Positions 55,978 to 63,950 of a DNA stretch of 64,000 nt are shown here, piece by piece. Source of the stretch: Streptomyces spinosisporus. GTDB lineage: Bacteria > Actinomycetota > Actinomycetes > Streptomycetales > Streptomycetaceae. The notes beneath the pieces were generated by a model. The model made no database searches. It had not been told where the DNA came from and was given only the letters and a program-made list of their open reading frames with translations. Made by a program: the position numbers and the translations under genes. The first letter of the stretch is position 1; the number at the start of each line of letters is the position of its first letter. The stretch lies in assembly GCF_022698145.1 (NCBI RefSeq), contig NZ_JALDAX010000012.1, forward strand, positions 62,001-126,000, read 5' to 3'.

Positions 55978-56658
55978 ATGCCCACCTTGATGCCCCCGTC
56001 CGCCGGCGTCCGTCTCGGAGCCGCGGCCCTCACCGTCCTCACCACGGCCGGGGCCTCCTGGCTCGCGACGTCGGCCGCGGTCGCGGCCCCCGGCGACGGT
56101 GCCGACATCAGGATCCACAATGAGCGGGTGCCCTACGGCGTCTCGAAGGACGACCCCCAGGTCTGCAGGTTCTACCTCGACGCCGCGAACTTCGGCGACG
56201 TCAACAGCGTCTCCTACACCATCACGGCCCAGCCCCCGCTGCCCACCGCGGCCACCGTGAGCGGCACGATCTCCCTCGCCGGCGGCGCCGGCCACACCGA
56301 CACCCTGGGGCTGGCCGACGGCCGGTACACGCTCACCTGGACCTTCACCCCCACCCCGCCACCGGGCGCCACCCCTGTCACGCCGAGGACGAAGGTCTTC
56401 ACCGTCGACTGCCACAGCCGGCACGACCAGGGCCGCGGGCAGCAGGGCCCGAACCGCACCATCGAGGACCACGGGCCCGGCGCCGGGCACGAGGGCGGCG
56501 GACCCAAGGGCGGGGTCCACGCCGGCGGCGGCGGTCTCGTCGACACCGTGCAGTCGTACACCCCGCTGAGCGCGGCCGCGGGCGTCGGACTGGTCGCGGT
56601 CGGCGGAGCCGTGTACGTCCGCACGCTGCTGCGCCGCCGCTCGCACGGTGCCTCCTAG
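55978..56658 (+). CDS. secreted, C-terminally anchored protein of unknown function
   Basis: The 226-residue protein has a signal peptide (cleavage near AVAAPG, about 37) and a beta-rich domain of about 100 residues (ADIRIHNERVPYGVSKDDPQ, TFTPTPPPGATP, two cysteines at about 62 and 142). A Gly/His-rich linker and a C-terminal helix (AAAGVGLVAVGGAVYVRTLL) plus RRRS follow, as in sortase substrates, but no LPxTG-type motif is present. It lies 26 bp after the MFS gene and overlaps the class F sortase start by 11 bp, so it is probably the sortase's partner or substrate. GGAGGA is 6 nt before the ATG. Confidence 0.75.
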   Translation: MPTLMPPSAGVRLGAAALTVLTTAGASWLATSAAVAAPGDGADIRIHNERVPYGVSKDDPQVCRFYLDAANFGDVNSVSYTITAQPPLPTAATVSGTISLAGGAGHTDTLGLADGRYTLTWTFTPTPPPGATPVTPRTKVFTVDCHSRHDQGRGQQGPNRTIEDHGPGAGHEGGGPKGGVHAGGGGLVDTVQSYTPLSAAAGVGLVAVGGAVYVRTLLRRRSHGAS

Positions 56659-57352
56659 GCGCAGACGCAGGCCCTGGCACCGGACCCGCGCCTACCGCCT
56701 CACCAGGACGGCCCTCATCGTGGCCGTCCTGGTGACGGTCGTCCGGTGCGGAGGGCACCACCACCAGGCCCCGCCCGTGGCCGGTGGGCCGGCCCCGGTG
56801 CACACGCCTGCCGAGCCGGTGACCGGGACCGCCGACCACCGTCCGCGGACCTCCGAGCCGACGACGGCCAGGCCGACCCCGCCACCCCGGCCGCTGCCCC
56901 GGTCCCCGGCGACCACCCTGCGCGTCCCGTCGCTCGGCATCGACGCGCCGATCATCGCCGTGAACGTCGGCGCCGACCGGCAGCTTCAGACCCCGCCGCT
57001 CGACAAGCCCAAGCTCGTCGGCTGGTACCGGGACGGACCCTCGCCGGGCGAGTCAGGCACGGCCATCGCCGTCGGCCACCGTGACACCAGGACCGGCGCG
57101 GCGGTCTTCGCCGCCCTCGCGCAGGTGCGCCCCGGCAGCGCGATCGAGGTCCGGCGCGTCGACGGCCGCACCGCCGTCTACAGCGTCGACCGCGTCCGGG
57201 TCTTCGACAAGGCACGCTTCCCCGACAAGGAGGTGTACGGCCAGAGCAGGCGCCCCGAGCTGCGGGTGCTGACCTGCGGCGGGCTGTTCAACCGCAGGAC
57301 GGGCTACACCAGCAACGTCGTCGTCTTCGCCCATCTGACCGCGACCCGCTGA
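56648..57352 (+). CDS. class F sortase
   Basis: The 234-residue transpeptidase has an N-terminal membrane helix (RTALIVAVLVTVV), a Pro/Thr-rich spacer and the sortase fold. LRVPSLGIDAPIIAV, VGHRDT (catalytic His), RVLTCGGLF (catalytic Cys at about 210) and FNRRTGYTSNVVVFAHL (Arg) are present. Class F sortases occur in actinobacteria and their natural substrates are mostly unknown. GTG 56648 overlaps the previous gene by 11 bp, indicating translational coupling and a likely functional pair. It lies last in the block beginning at the citrate transporter. Confidence 0.88.
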   Translation: MPPRRRRRPWHRTRAYRLTRTALIVAVLVTVVRCGGHHHQAPPVAGGPAPVHTPAEPVTGTADHRPRTSEPTTARPTPPPRPLPRSPATTLRVPSLGIDAPIIAVNVGADRQLQTPPLDKPKLVGWYRDGPSPGESGTAIAVGHRDTRTGAAVFAALAQVRPGSAIEVRRVDGRTAVYSVDRVRVFDKARFPDKEVYGQSRRPELRVLTCGGLFNRRTGYTSNVVVFAHLTATR

Positions 57353-57532
57353 CGCGGCGCGGCGCTGCGCCCGGTTTCTCACTGGGCGGAACGATGGGCC
57401 CGATTGTGCCGGGTGTCTTCCGCGAGCACGTACGGTCCGTTAACTTCCGTGACTCACAGCCCGTACGACCCGCACGGGCCCATCGACAGCCGAGCATCAG
57501 CGCTCGCTCCGTACGCCCCCGGGGGCTGTGTC

Positions 57533-58879
57533 ATGACGCGCGCCATCTCCCTGCACGACGTGAGCAAGACCTATGCGCGAGGCGTTCGCGTGGTGGACCG
57601 GCTGTCGCTCGACGTCCGGCCCGGCGAGTTTCTCGTGCTGCTGGGGCCGTCCGGCTGCGGCAAGTCCACCGTGCTCAGAATGATCGCGGGACTGGAGGAG
57701 ATCACCGAGGGCAGACTCCTGCTGGACGGCGAGTACGGCAACGACCTGCTCCCGTCCGACCGGAACATGGCGATGGTGTTCCAGAACTTCGCGCTCTACC
57801 CGAACATGACGAGCCGGGGCAACATCGGCTTCCCGCTGCGCGTCGAGAACCCCGGTCAGGATCCGGGCCCGCGCGTGGACGCCACCGCCCGCATGCTGGG
57901 CATCGAGGACCTCCTGGACCGCTTCCCCAGCCAGCTCTCCGGCGGCGAACGCCAGCGGGTCGCCATGGGCCGGGCCATCGCCCGCCACCCCTCCGCCTTC
58001 CTGATGGACGAGCCGCTGTCCAACCTGGACGCCAAGCTCCGCAACCATCTGCGGGCCGAGATCTCCAAGCTCACCCGGGAGTTGGGCGTCACCACGGTCT
58101 ACGTCACCCACGACCAGGCCGAGGCCATGTCGCTCGGCGACCGGGTCGCCGTGCTGCGCGGCGGGGTGCTCCAGCAGGTGGGCACCCCGCGTGCGGTCTA
58201 CGCCCTGCCGCGCAATGTGTTCGTCGCCGCCTTCATCGGCACCCCGCGCATCAACCTGCTGCGCGGCCTGGTCCGTGCCCCGCTCGACGGCGCGATGACC
58301 ATCAGCCTCGGCAAGCAGTATCTGCGGCTGCCCGAACCCCTGAAACTGGACCACCAGTTGCTGCGCGTGCAGCAGGGCCGCGAGGTGATCGTCGGGCTGC
58401 GCTCGGAGGCCGTGCGGATCGCCAAGCGCACCTCGGCCCGCGCCGGCGAGGTGCCGCTCACCGGCCTGGTGGAGCATGTGGAGTTCCAGGGGCACGAGGT
58501 CCTCGTCCACTTCAACACCGGCTCGAAGCCCGCCGTCGTACCGGACCTCGAAGCCCCGCGCCCCGCTCCCCGGCCCTCCCGGCGGCGCCGCAGGGACGGG
58601 GCTCCGACCGTCCTCGGCCGGATCCGGGAGCGGGCGGGAGCCCTGCGCGCCGGGCCGGTCGTGGTCATGGACGACCCGGCGCGGGGGCGGCCGGTGGAAC
58701 CCGCGTCCACCGAGCCCCGTCTCCCCGGCGACCTGGTCGTCCGCACCACCCCCGACATCGAGCTGCGCCACGGCATGCAGGTCCCCCTGCTCGTCGACCT
58801 CGCCCATCTGTTCGTCTTCGACCAGCACGGCGAGCGGATCTGTCCGTCCCCGGCGCGGCTGCCCGACCTGGAGGAGTAG
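57533..58879 (+). CDS. orphan MalK/UgpC-type ABC ATPase with basic insert
   Basis: The 448-residue ATPase has Walker A LGPSGCGKST, Q-loop MVFQNFALYPNMT, signature LSGGERQR, Walker B LMDEPLSNLDAKLR and switch VTHDQAEAM. A MalK-like regulatory domain follows. Such subunits energise carbohydrate or glycerol-phosphate importers; in Streptomyces, MsiK serves many systems. No permease or binding protein gene is near. An Arg/Pro-rich segment (about 340-400) interrupts the regulatory domain, unlike typical MalK (about 370 residues). No Shine-Dalgarno site is clear before ATG 57533. A terminator follows at 58897-58927. Confidence 0.88.
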   Translation: MTRAISLHDVSKTYARGVRVVDRLSLDVRPGEFLVLLGPSGCGKSTVLRMIAGLEEITEGRLLLDGEYGNDLLPSDRNMAMVFQNFALYPNMTSRGNIGFPLRVENPGQDPGPRVDATARMLGIEDLLDRFPSQLSGGERQRVAMGRAIARHPSAFLMDEPLSNLDAKLRNHLRAEISKLTRELGVTTVYVTHDQAEAMSLGDRVAVLRGGVLQQVGTPRAVYALPRNVFVAAFIGTPRINLLRGLVRAPLDGAMTISLGKQYLRLPEPLKLDHQLLRVQQGREVIVGLRSEAVRIAKRTSARAGEVPLTGLVEHVEFQGHEVLVHFNTGSKPAVVPDLEAPRPAPRPSRRRRRDGAPTVLGRIRERAGALRAGPVVVMDDPARGRPVEPASTEPRLPGDLVVRTTPDIELRHGMQVPLLVDLAHLFVFDQHGERICPSPARLPDLEE

Positions 58880-58896
58880 GCCTTCGGGGGAGGGTG

Positions 58897-58927
58897 CCCC
58901 TGGGGTGTCCCCGGGGAGTCCCAGGGG
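58897..58927 (+). terminator. terminator after orphan ATPase
   Basis: CCCCTGGG and CCCAGGGG form a perfect 8-bp stem enclosing a CCCCGGGG repeat. It lies 17 bp after the ATPase stop. Confidence 0.65.
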
Positions 58928-58944
58928 GGTCCCTGGTGTCCAAA

Positions 58945-58962
58945 AACTATCGGCGCTAGTTT
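58945..58962. promoter_or_regulatory. palindromic operator before aldehyde dehydrogenase operon
   Basis: AACTATCGGCGCTAGTTT has half-sites AACTATCG and CGCTAGTT (one mismatch in 8). It matches the site before the acyl-CoA dehydrogenase (1071-1088) at 15 of 18. A further half-site, GTCGATAGGT, follows at 58971-58980. Confidence 0.65.
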
Positions 58963-59017
58963 AGAGGCCTGTCGATAGGTTGTGACGCGCAGGACGCACC
59001 CCGCACCGGAGGAGCAG

Positions 59018-60403
59018 ATGAAGGCACACGACGGCATGTACATCGACGGCGCGTGGCGCCCCGCCGTCGGCACGGACACGATCGAGGTCGTGAACCCCGT
59101 CGACGAGCAGGTCGTCGGCCGGGTCCCGGCGGGCACCGCCGCGGACGTCGACGACGCCGTGCGGGCCGCCCGCGCCGCCTTCCCGGCCTGGGCCGCGACC
59201 CCGCCCGCCGAGCGGGCCGCCCGGCTGACCGCCCTGCGTGACGTCCTCGCGGCCCGCAAGGACGAGATCGCCGAGACGGTCACCACCGAGCTCGGCTCAC
59301 CCCTGAAGTTCTCGCAGAACGTCCACGCGGCCGTGCCGATCGCGGTCGCCGGCTCGTACGCCGAACTCGCTGCGACCCACGCCTTCGAGGAGAAGGCCGG
59401 CAACTCCACGATCCGGCTCGAACCGGTCGGCGTGGTGGGTGCGATCACCCCCTGGAACTACCCCCTGCACCAGATCGTCGCCAAGGTCGCCCCGGCGCTC
59501 GCCGCGGGCTGCACCGTCGTGCTCAAGCCCGCCGAGGACACCCCGCTCGTCGCCCAGCTCTTCGCCGAAGCGGTGCACGAGGCGGGCCTGCCCGCGGGCG
59601 TCTTCAACCTGGTCACCGGCCTCGGACCGGTCGCCGGCCAGGCCCTGGCCGAGCACCCGGACGTCGACCTGGTCTCCTTCACCGGCTCCACCGCGGTCGG
59701 CCGGCAGATCGGCGCCACGGCGGGCGCCGCGATCAAGCGGGTCGCCCTGGAGCTCGGCGGCAAGTCCGCCAACGTCGTCCTGCCGAGCGCCGACCTCGCC
59801 AAGGCGGTCAACGTCGGCGTCGCCAACGTCATGTCCAACTCGGGCCAGACGTGCAGCGCCTGGACCCGGATGCTGGTGCACCGGGACCAGTACGAGGAGG
59901 CGGTGAGCCTGGCCGCGGAGGCCGCCGCCAAGTACGGCGAGCGCATCGGCCCGGTGGTGAACGCCAAGCAGCAGGCACGGGTGCGCGGTTACATCGAGAA
60001 GGGCATCGCGGAGGGCGCCCGGCTCGTCGCCGGCGGACCCGAATCACCGCGCGAACAGGGCTACTTCGTCTCTCCCACCGTCTTCGCCGATGTCACCCCC
60101 GAGATGACGATCGCCCAGGAGGAGATCTTCGGGCCGGTCCTGTCCATCCTGCGCTACGAGGACGAGGAGGACGCCCTGCGCATCGCCAACGGCACGGTCT
60201 ACGGCCTCGCGGGCGCCGTCTGGGGCGACGAGGCGGAGGCGGTGGCGTTCGCGCACCGGATGCAGACCGGGCAGGTCGACATCAACGGCGGCCGCTTCAA
60301 CCCCCTTGCCCCCTTCGGCGGTTACAAGCAGTCGGGCGTCGGCCGCGAACTCGGCACGCACGGCCTGGCCGAGTATCTGCAGACCAAGTCCCTCCAGTTC
60401 TGA
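59018..60403 (+). CDS. NAD(P)-dependent aldehyde dehydrogenase
   Basis: The 461-residue enzyme has the ALDH fold, with Glu245 (LELGGKSANVVL) as base and Cys279 (NSGQTCSAW) as nucleophile. NAD-binding TPWNYPLHQIVAKVAPALAA and FTGSTAVGRQIG are also clear. Length and motifs resemble broad-range and C4-C6 semialdehyde dehydrogenases. The substrate is unknown. Start ATG 59018 has GGAGGAG 3-4 nt upstream; an in-frame GTG at 58982 would extend it but lacks a site. It forms an operon with the Zn-alcohol dehydrogenase (11 bp apart) and shares an operator with the acyl-CoA dehydrogenase, suggesting oxidation of alcohols or semialdehydes to acids feeding CoA-linked breakdown. Confidence 0.9.
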   Translation: MKAHDGMYIDGAWRPAVGTDTIEVVNPVDEQVVGRVPAGTAADVDDAVRAARAAFPAWAATPPAERAARLTALRDVLAARKDEIAETVTTELGSPLKFSQNVHAAVPIAVAGSYAELAATHAFEEKAGNSTIRLEPVGVVGAITPWNYPLHQIVAKVAPALAAGCTVVLKPAEDTPLVAQLFAEAVHEAGLPAGVFNLVTGLGPVAGQALAEHPDVDLVSFTGSTAVGRQIGATAGAAIKRVALELGGKSANVVLPSADLAKAVNVGVANVMSNSGQTCSAWTRMLVHRDQYEEAVSLAAEAAAKYGERIGPVVNAKQQARVRGYIEKGIAEGARLVAGGPESPREQGYFVSPTVFADVTPEMTIAQEEIFGPVLSILRYEDEEDALRIANGTVYGLAGAVWGDEAEAVAFAHRMQTGQVDINGGRFNPLAPFGGYKQSGVGRELGTHGLAEYLQTKSLQF

Positions 60404-60414
60404 GGAGCGTATCC

Positions 60415-61497
60415 GTGGTTCGCGCAGCAGTCCTCCCCGCCGTGGGCGCTCCCCTGGAGATCACCGGGATCGACCTCCCGGAGCCCGGCCCCGGCCAGGT
60501 CCGCATCCGGCTCGCCGCCGCCGGGGTGTGCCACTCCGACCTGTCCCTGTCCAACGGCACCATGCGGGTGCCGGTCCCGGCCGTCCTCGGCCACGAGGGC
60601 GCGGGCACCGTCGTCGCCGTCGGCGAGGGCGTCACCCATGTCGCGCCCGGCGCCGAGGTCGTCCTCAACTGGGCGCCGTCCTGCGGCAGTTGCCACGCCT
60701 GCTCGCTCGGCGAGGTGTGGCTGTGCGCCAACGCCCTGAACGGCGCCGCCGACACCCACGCCCGGCGCTCCTCGGACGGCACGGACCTCCACCCCGGACT
60801 GAACGTCGCCGCGTTCGCCGAGGAGACCGTCGTCGCCGCGTCCTGCGTCCTGCCGCTCCCCGAGGGCGTCCCGCTCACCGACGCCGCCCTGCTGGGCTGC
60901 GCGGTCCTCACCGGCTACGGCGCCGTCCACCACTCCGCACAGGTCCGGCCGGGCGAGACGGTGGCGGTCTACGGCGTCGGGGGAGTGGGCCTCGCGGCAC
61001 TGCAGTCGGCCCGGATCGCGGGTGCCGGACGTATCGTCGCCGTCGACGTGTCGCCCGAGAAGGAGGAGCTGGCGCGCGGCGCGGGCGCCACGGACTACGT
61101 CGTCGCCTCCGAGACGACGGCCCGCGAGATCCGGGGCCTGACGGACAAGCAGGGCGTCGACGTGGCCATCGAGTGCGTGGGCCGCGCGACGACGATCCGC
61201 ACCGCCTGGGAGTCCACCCGCCGGGGCGGCCGTACGACGGTGGTCGGCATCGGCGGCAAGGACCAGCAGGTCACCTTCAACGCCCTGGAGATCTTCCACT
61301 GGGGCCGGACCCTTTCCGGGTGCGTCTACGGCAACTCGGACCCGGCGAAGGACCTCCCGGTGCTCGCGGAGCACATCCGGGCCGGCCGGCTGGACCTGGG
61401 AGCGCTGGTGACGGAACGCATCGGCCTCGACGGCATCCCGGCGGCCTTCGAGAACATGCTGGCGGGCAGGGGCGGCAGGGCACTGGTCGTGTTCTGA
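60415..61497 (+). CDS. zinc-dependent medium-chain alcohol dehydrogenase
   Basis: The 360-residue enzyme has the catalytic zinc ligands in GVCHSDLS and GHEGAG. Structural zinc cysteines are in CGSCHACSLGEVWLC, and the Rossmann motif VYGVGGVGLAALQSARIAG is at about 180-198. It resembles class III-like and aryl/alkyl alcohol dehydrogenases. It would interconvert the alcohol with the aldehyde used by the gene ahead. GAGGAG lies 8 nt before GTG 60415. The stop precedes a tandem AGTCCGG repeat and a hairpin terminator. Confidence 0.9.
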   Translation: MVRAAVLPAVGAPLEITGIDLPEPGPGQVRIRLAAAGVCHSDLSLSNGTMRVPVPAVLGHEGAGTVVAVGEGVTHVAPGAEVVLNWAPSCGSCHACSLGEVWLCANALNGAADTHARRSSDGTDLHPGLNVAAFAEETVVAASCVLPLPEGVPLTDAALLGCAVLTGYGAVHHSAQVRPGETVAVYGVGGVGLAALQSARIAGAGRIVAVDVSPEKEELARGAGATDYVVASETTAREIRGLTDKQGVDVAIECVGRATTIRTAWESTRRGGRTTVVGIGGKDQQVTFNALEIFHWGRTLSGCVYGNSDPAKDLPVLAEHIRAGRLDLGALVTERIGLDGIPAAFENMLAGRGGRALVVF

Positions 61498-61554
61498 GGT
61501 CCGCGGGCCCGTCCGGGGCGGCAGTCCGGAGCGGAGTCCGGGGGCGGAGTCCGG

Positions 61555-61577
61555 GGGGCGGGTTCACCACCCGCCCC
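61555..61577 (+). terminator. terminator after alcohol dehydrogenase
   Basis: GGGGCGGGT and ACCCGCCCC form a perfect 9-bp stem with a 5-nt loop. It is preceded by three AGTCCGG repeats at 61523, 61535 and 61548. Confidence 0.75.
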
Positions 61578-61616
61578 TGGATGCTCCGTACAACCACCGT
61601 GCACATCCGTTGACCC

Positions 61617-61636
61617 CATACCGTCCGGTCAGTATG
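61617..61636. promoter_or_regulatory. TetR-type operator before MHS transporter
   Basis: CATACCGTCCGGTCAGTATG is an imperfect palindrome (16 of 20). It shares 16 of 20 bases with the site at 50775-50794. It lies 40 bp before the ATG. Confidence 0.6.
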
Positions 61637-61676
61637 TTCCCGGGAACGTCCCCACCGCACCCCGTGGAGTGCACAC

Positions 61677-63005
61677 ATGGACACAGCTCCCTCCGCTCAC
61701 ACCCTCCCCACCACCGCCCTCCCCACGACCGGCCGCCGCCGGGTCGCCACCGCGGCGGCCCTCGCGTCGGCCGTCGAGTGGTACGACTACTTCGTCTTCG
61801 GCATCGCCGCGGCCCTCGTCCTCGGCGACCTGTACTTCCCGGCCGGCAGCCCCACCGCCGGGGTCCTCGCCGCCTTCGCCACGTTCGCCGTCGGCTTCCT
61901 GGCCCGCCCGCTCGGCGGCATCGTCGCGGGCCACCTCGGCGACAAACGCGGCCGCAAGCCGATGCTGGTCCTCGCCCTCACCCTGATGGGCGTCGCCACC
62001 ACCGGCATCGGCCTGCTGCCGACCTACGACACGATCGGCGTCGCCGCCCCCGTCCTCCTCGTCCTGCTCCGCGTCGTCCAGGGCCTCGCCGTCGGCGCAC
62101 AGTGGGGCGGCGCGATGCTGCTGGCCACCGAGTACGCCCCCGAGGGCAAGCGCGGCCTGTACGGCAGTGTCGTCCAACTCGGCGTCCCCATCGGCGTGGT
62201 GAGCGCGAACACGGTCTTCCTGCTCGCCGGGGCGTTCACCAGCGACTCCGCGTTCACGGCCTGGGGCTGGCGGATCCCGTTCCTCGTCGGCCTGCTGGTC
62301 CTCGCGCTCGCCCGGTACATCCACACCCACGTCGAGGAGACCCCCGAATTCCGGGCGGCCGAGCGGGCGTTGGCCGAGCAGGACAAGGAGCAGGCCGAGC
62401 GCACCTCCCCGCTGCGCGCGATCCTGCGCGGCCACCTCGGCACGGTCCTGCTCGCGGGCGGCTCCTTCGCCGTGAACACCGCGACCTTCTACATCCTGAT
62501 CACCGGCGTCCTCGACTACACGACCCGCGACCTCGGCATGAAGCGCGACGCGGTGCTCACCGTCTCGCTCTGCGTCAGCCTCACCCAGCTGGTGCTGATC
62601 CCGGCCGCCGCCGCGCTCTCCGACCGCGTCGGCCGCATCCGGATCTACACGCTCGGCGCGGCCGGCATCGCCCTGTGGGCCGTACCGATGTTCCTGCTGA
62701 TCGACACCGGCTCGCTGCTGTGGCTGGCCGTCGGCACCTTCGTCGCCGGCTGCTTCCTCAGCATTATGTACGGCCCCCAGGCCGCGCTGTTCGCGGAGCT
62801 GTTCACGCCCGAGATGCGGTACACGGGAGCCTCGCTCGGCTACCAGATCGCGGCCGTCCTCGGCGGCGGCCTCGCGCCGTTCGTCATGGTGCTGCTGCTG
62901 GAGGCGACCGGCACCTCGATGGCGGTGTCCGGCTACATCGTCGTCCTCGCGGTGATCGCCCTGCTGTCCATCAAAGTCCTTGCGGGCCGGGCGCGTTCAC
63001 GCTGA
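61677..63005 (+). CDS. MFS transporter, metabolite:H+ symporter (MHS) family
   Basis: The 442-residue protein has 12 helices and the MHS signatures VEWYDYFVFGIAAALVLG (about 33-50), FLARPLGGIVAGHLGDKRGR (motif A) and VQGLAVGAQWGGAMLLATEY. It is the shikimate/proline-betaine/alpha-ketoglutarate type of importer for small organic acids or osmolytes. A cytoplasmic loop rich in Glu (about 222-240) is normal. It ends 9 bp into the convergent EamA gene. Its operator and closeness to the dehydrogenase operon suggest that it imports an acid of the same pathway; that is inference. Confidence 0.9.
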   Translation: MDTAPSAHTLPTTALPTTGRRRVATAAALASAVEWYDYFVFGIAAALVLGDLYFPAGSPTAGVLAAFATFAVGFLARPLGGIVAGHLGDKRGRKPMLVLALTLMGVATTGIGLLPTYDTIGVAAPVLLVLLRVVQGLAVGAQWGGAMLLATEYAPEGKRGLYGSVVQLGVPIGVVSANTVFLLAGAFTSDSAFTAWGWRIPFLVGLLVLALARYIHTHVEETPEFRAAERALAEQDKEQAERTSPLRAILRGHLGTVLLAGGSFAVNTATFYILITGVLDYTTRDLGMKRDAVLTVSLCVSLTQLVLIPAAAALSDRVGRIRIYTLGAAGIALWAVPMFLLIDTGSLLWLAVGTFVAGCFLSIMYGPQAALFAELFTPEMRYTGASLGYQIAAVLGGGLAPFVMVLLLEATGTSMAVSGYIVVLAVIALLSIKVLAGRARSR

Positions 63006-63950
63006 ACCCGGCGCGCCCTCGCGCTGCGGCTCCGGAACCTCCTCCGGTGCCGCGGCCCGCGGGACCTTCCCGCTCCGGGGCCGGGAGCGGGACACCGCCA
63101 CACCCGCCAGACACAGCACTCCGCCCCCGAGCGTGACGAGCCCCGGTACCTCGCCGAGCGCCAGCCACGACATCAGGACGACCAGCGCGGGCACCGCGTA
63201 GGTGGTCGCGCCCATCCGGCCGGCCGTCGTACGGGCCAGCGCGTACGCCCAGGTCGTGAACGCGAGCGCGGTCGGGAACACGCCCAGATAGACCATGTTG
63301 AGGGTCGCCGCGACCGGCGCGTCAGCGGCCTCGCCGACCAGCTGCCCGGCGAACGGCAGACAGCACACCGCACCGACGAGACATCCGAACGTCGTCACCT
63401 GCAGCGCGCTCGCGCTGCCCAGCGCGGGCTTCTGCGCGACGACACCGGCCGCGTAGCCGACCGCCGCCAGCAGACACAGCACCACACCGAGCACCGACGA
63501 GCCGCCCTCGCCCGACATCGACAGACCGACCGCCACCGCGCCCGCGAACGACACCGCCATGCCCGCCAGCAGCCGCGGCGGCATGCGGTCGCCGAGCAGC
63601 CGCGCACCGAGCAGCGCGATGAGGATGGGGCCGACGTTCACGACCAGGGCCGCCGTACCCGCGTCCACCTGCTGCTCGCCCCAGTTCAGGGCCACCATGT
63701 AGAAGCCGAACCAGAGCACCCCGGATATCGCGATCCCGCGCCAGGCCGACCGGGGCGGCAGCCCCTCCCCGCGCAGAAGCAGCATCACGCCGAGCACCAG
63801 CGCCCCGCAGACCAGCCGCCCGAGCGCCAGCGCGCCCGGCGAGTACGCGGCGCCCGCACTGCGGATGGACACGAAGGCGGAGGCCCACAACACGACGGTG
63901 ACGGCGGCGGCACCGGGGGCGAGGAGGTCGCTGCGACGGAGGTTCATCAT
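62997..63950 (-). CDS. EamA-family DMT transporter
   Basis: The 317-residue protein has ten transmembrane helices in two EamA repeats (VVLWASAFVSIRSAGAAY near residue 20, VAATLNMVYLGVFPTALAF around 215). The Arg-rich, Pro/Glu-rich end is cytoplasmic. Such carriers export metabolites or amino acids; substrate unknown. Two adjacent ATG codons (63950, 63947) follow GGAGC. Its 3' end overlaps that of the MHS transporter by 9 bp. Confidence 0.88.
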   Translation of the reverse strand: MMNLRRSDLLAPGAAAVTVVLWASAFVSIRSAGAAYSPGALALGRLVCGALVLGVMLLLRGEGLPPRSAWRGIAISGVLWFGFYMVALNWGEQQVDAGTAALVVNVGPILIALLGARLLGDRMPPRLLAGMAVSFAGAVAVGLSMSGEGGSSVLGVVLCLLAAVGYAAGVVAQKPALGSASALQVTTFGCLVGAVCCLPFAGQLVGEAADAPVAATLNMVYLGVFPTALAFTTWAYALARTTAGRMGATTYAVPALVVLMSWLALGEVPGLVTLGGGVLCLAGVAVSRSRPRSGKVPRAAAPEEVPEPQREGAPGSA

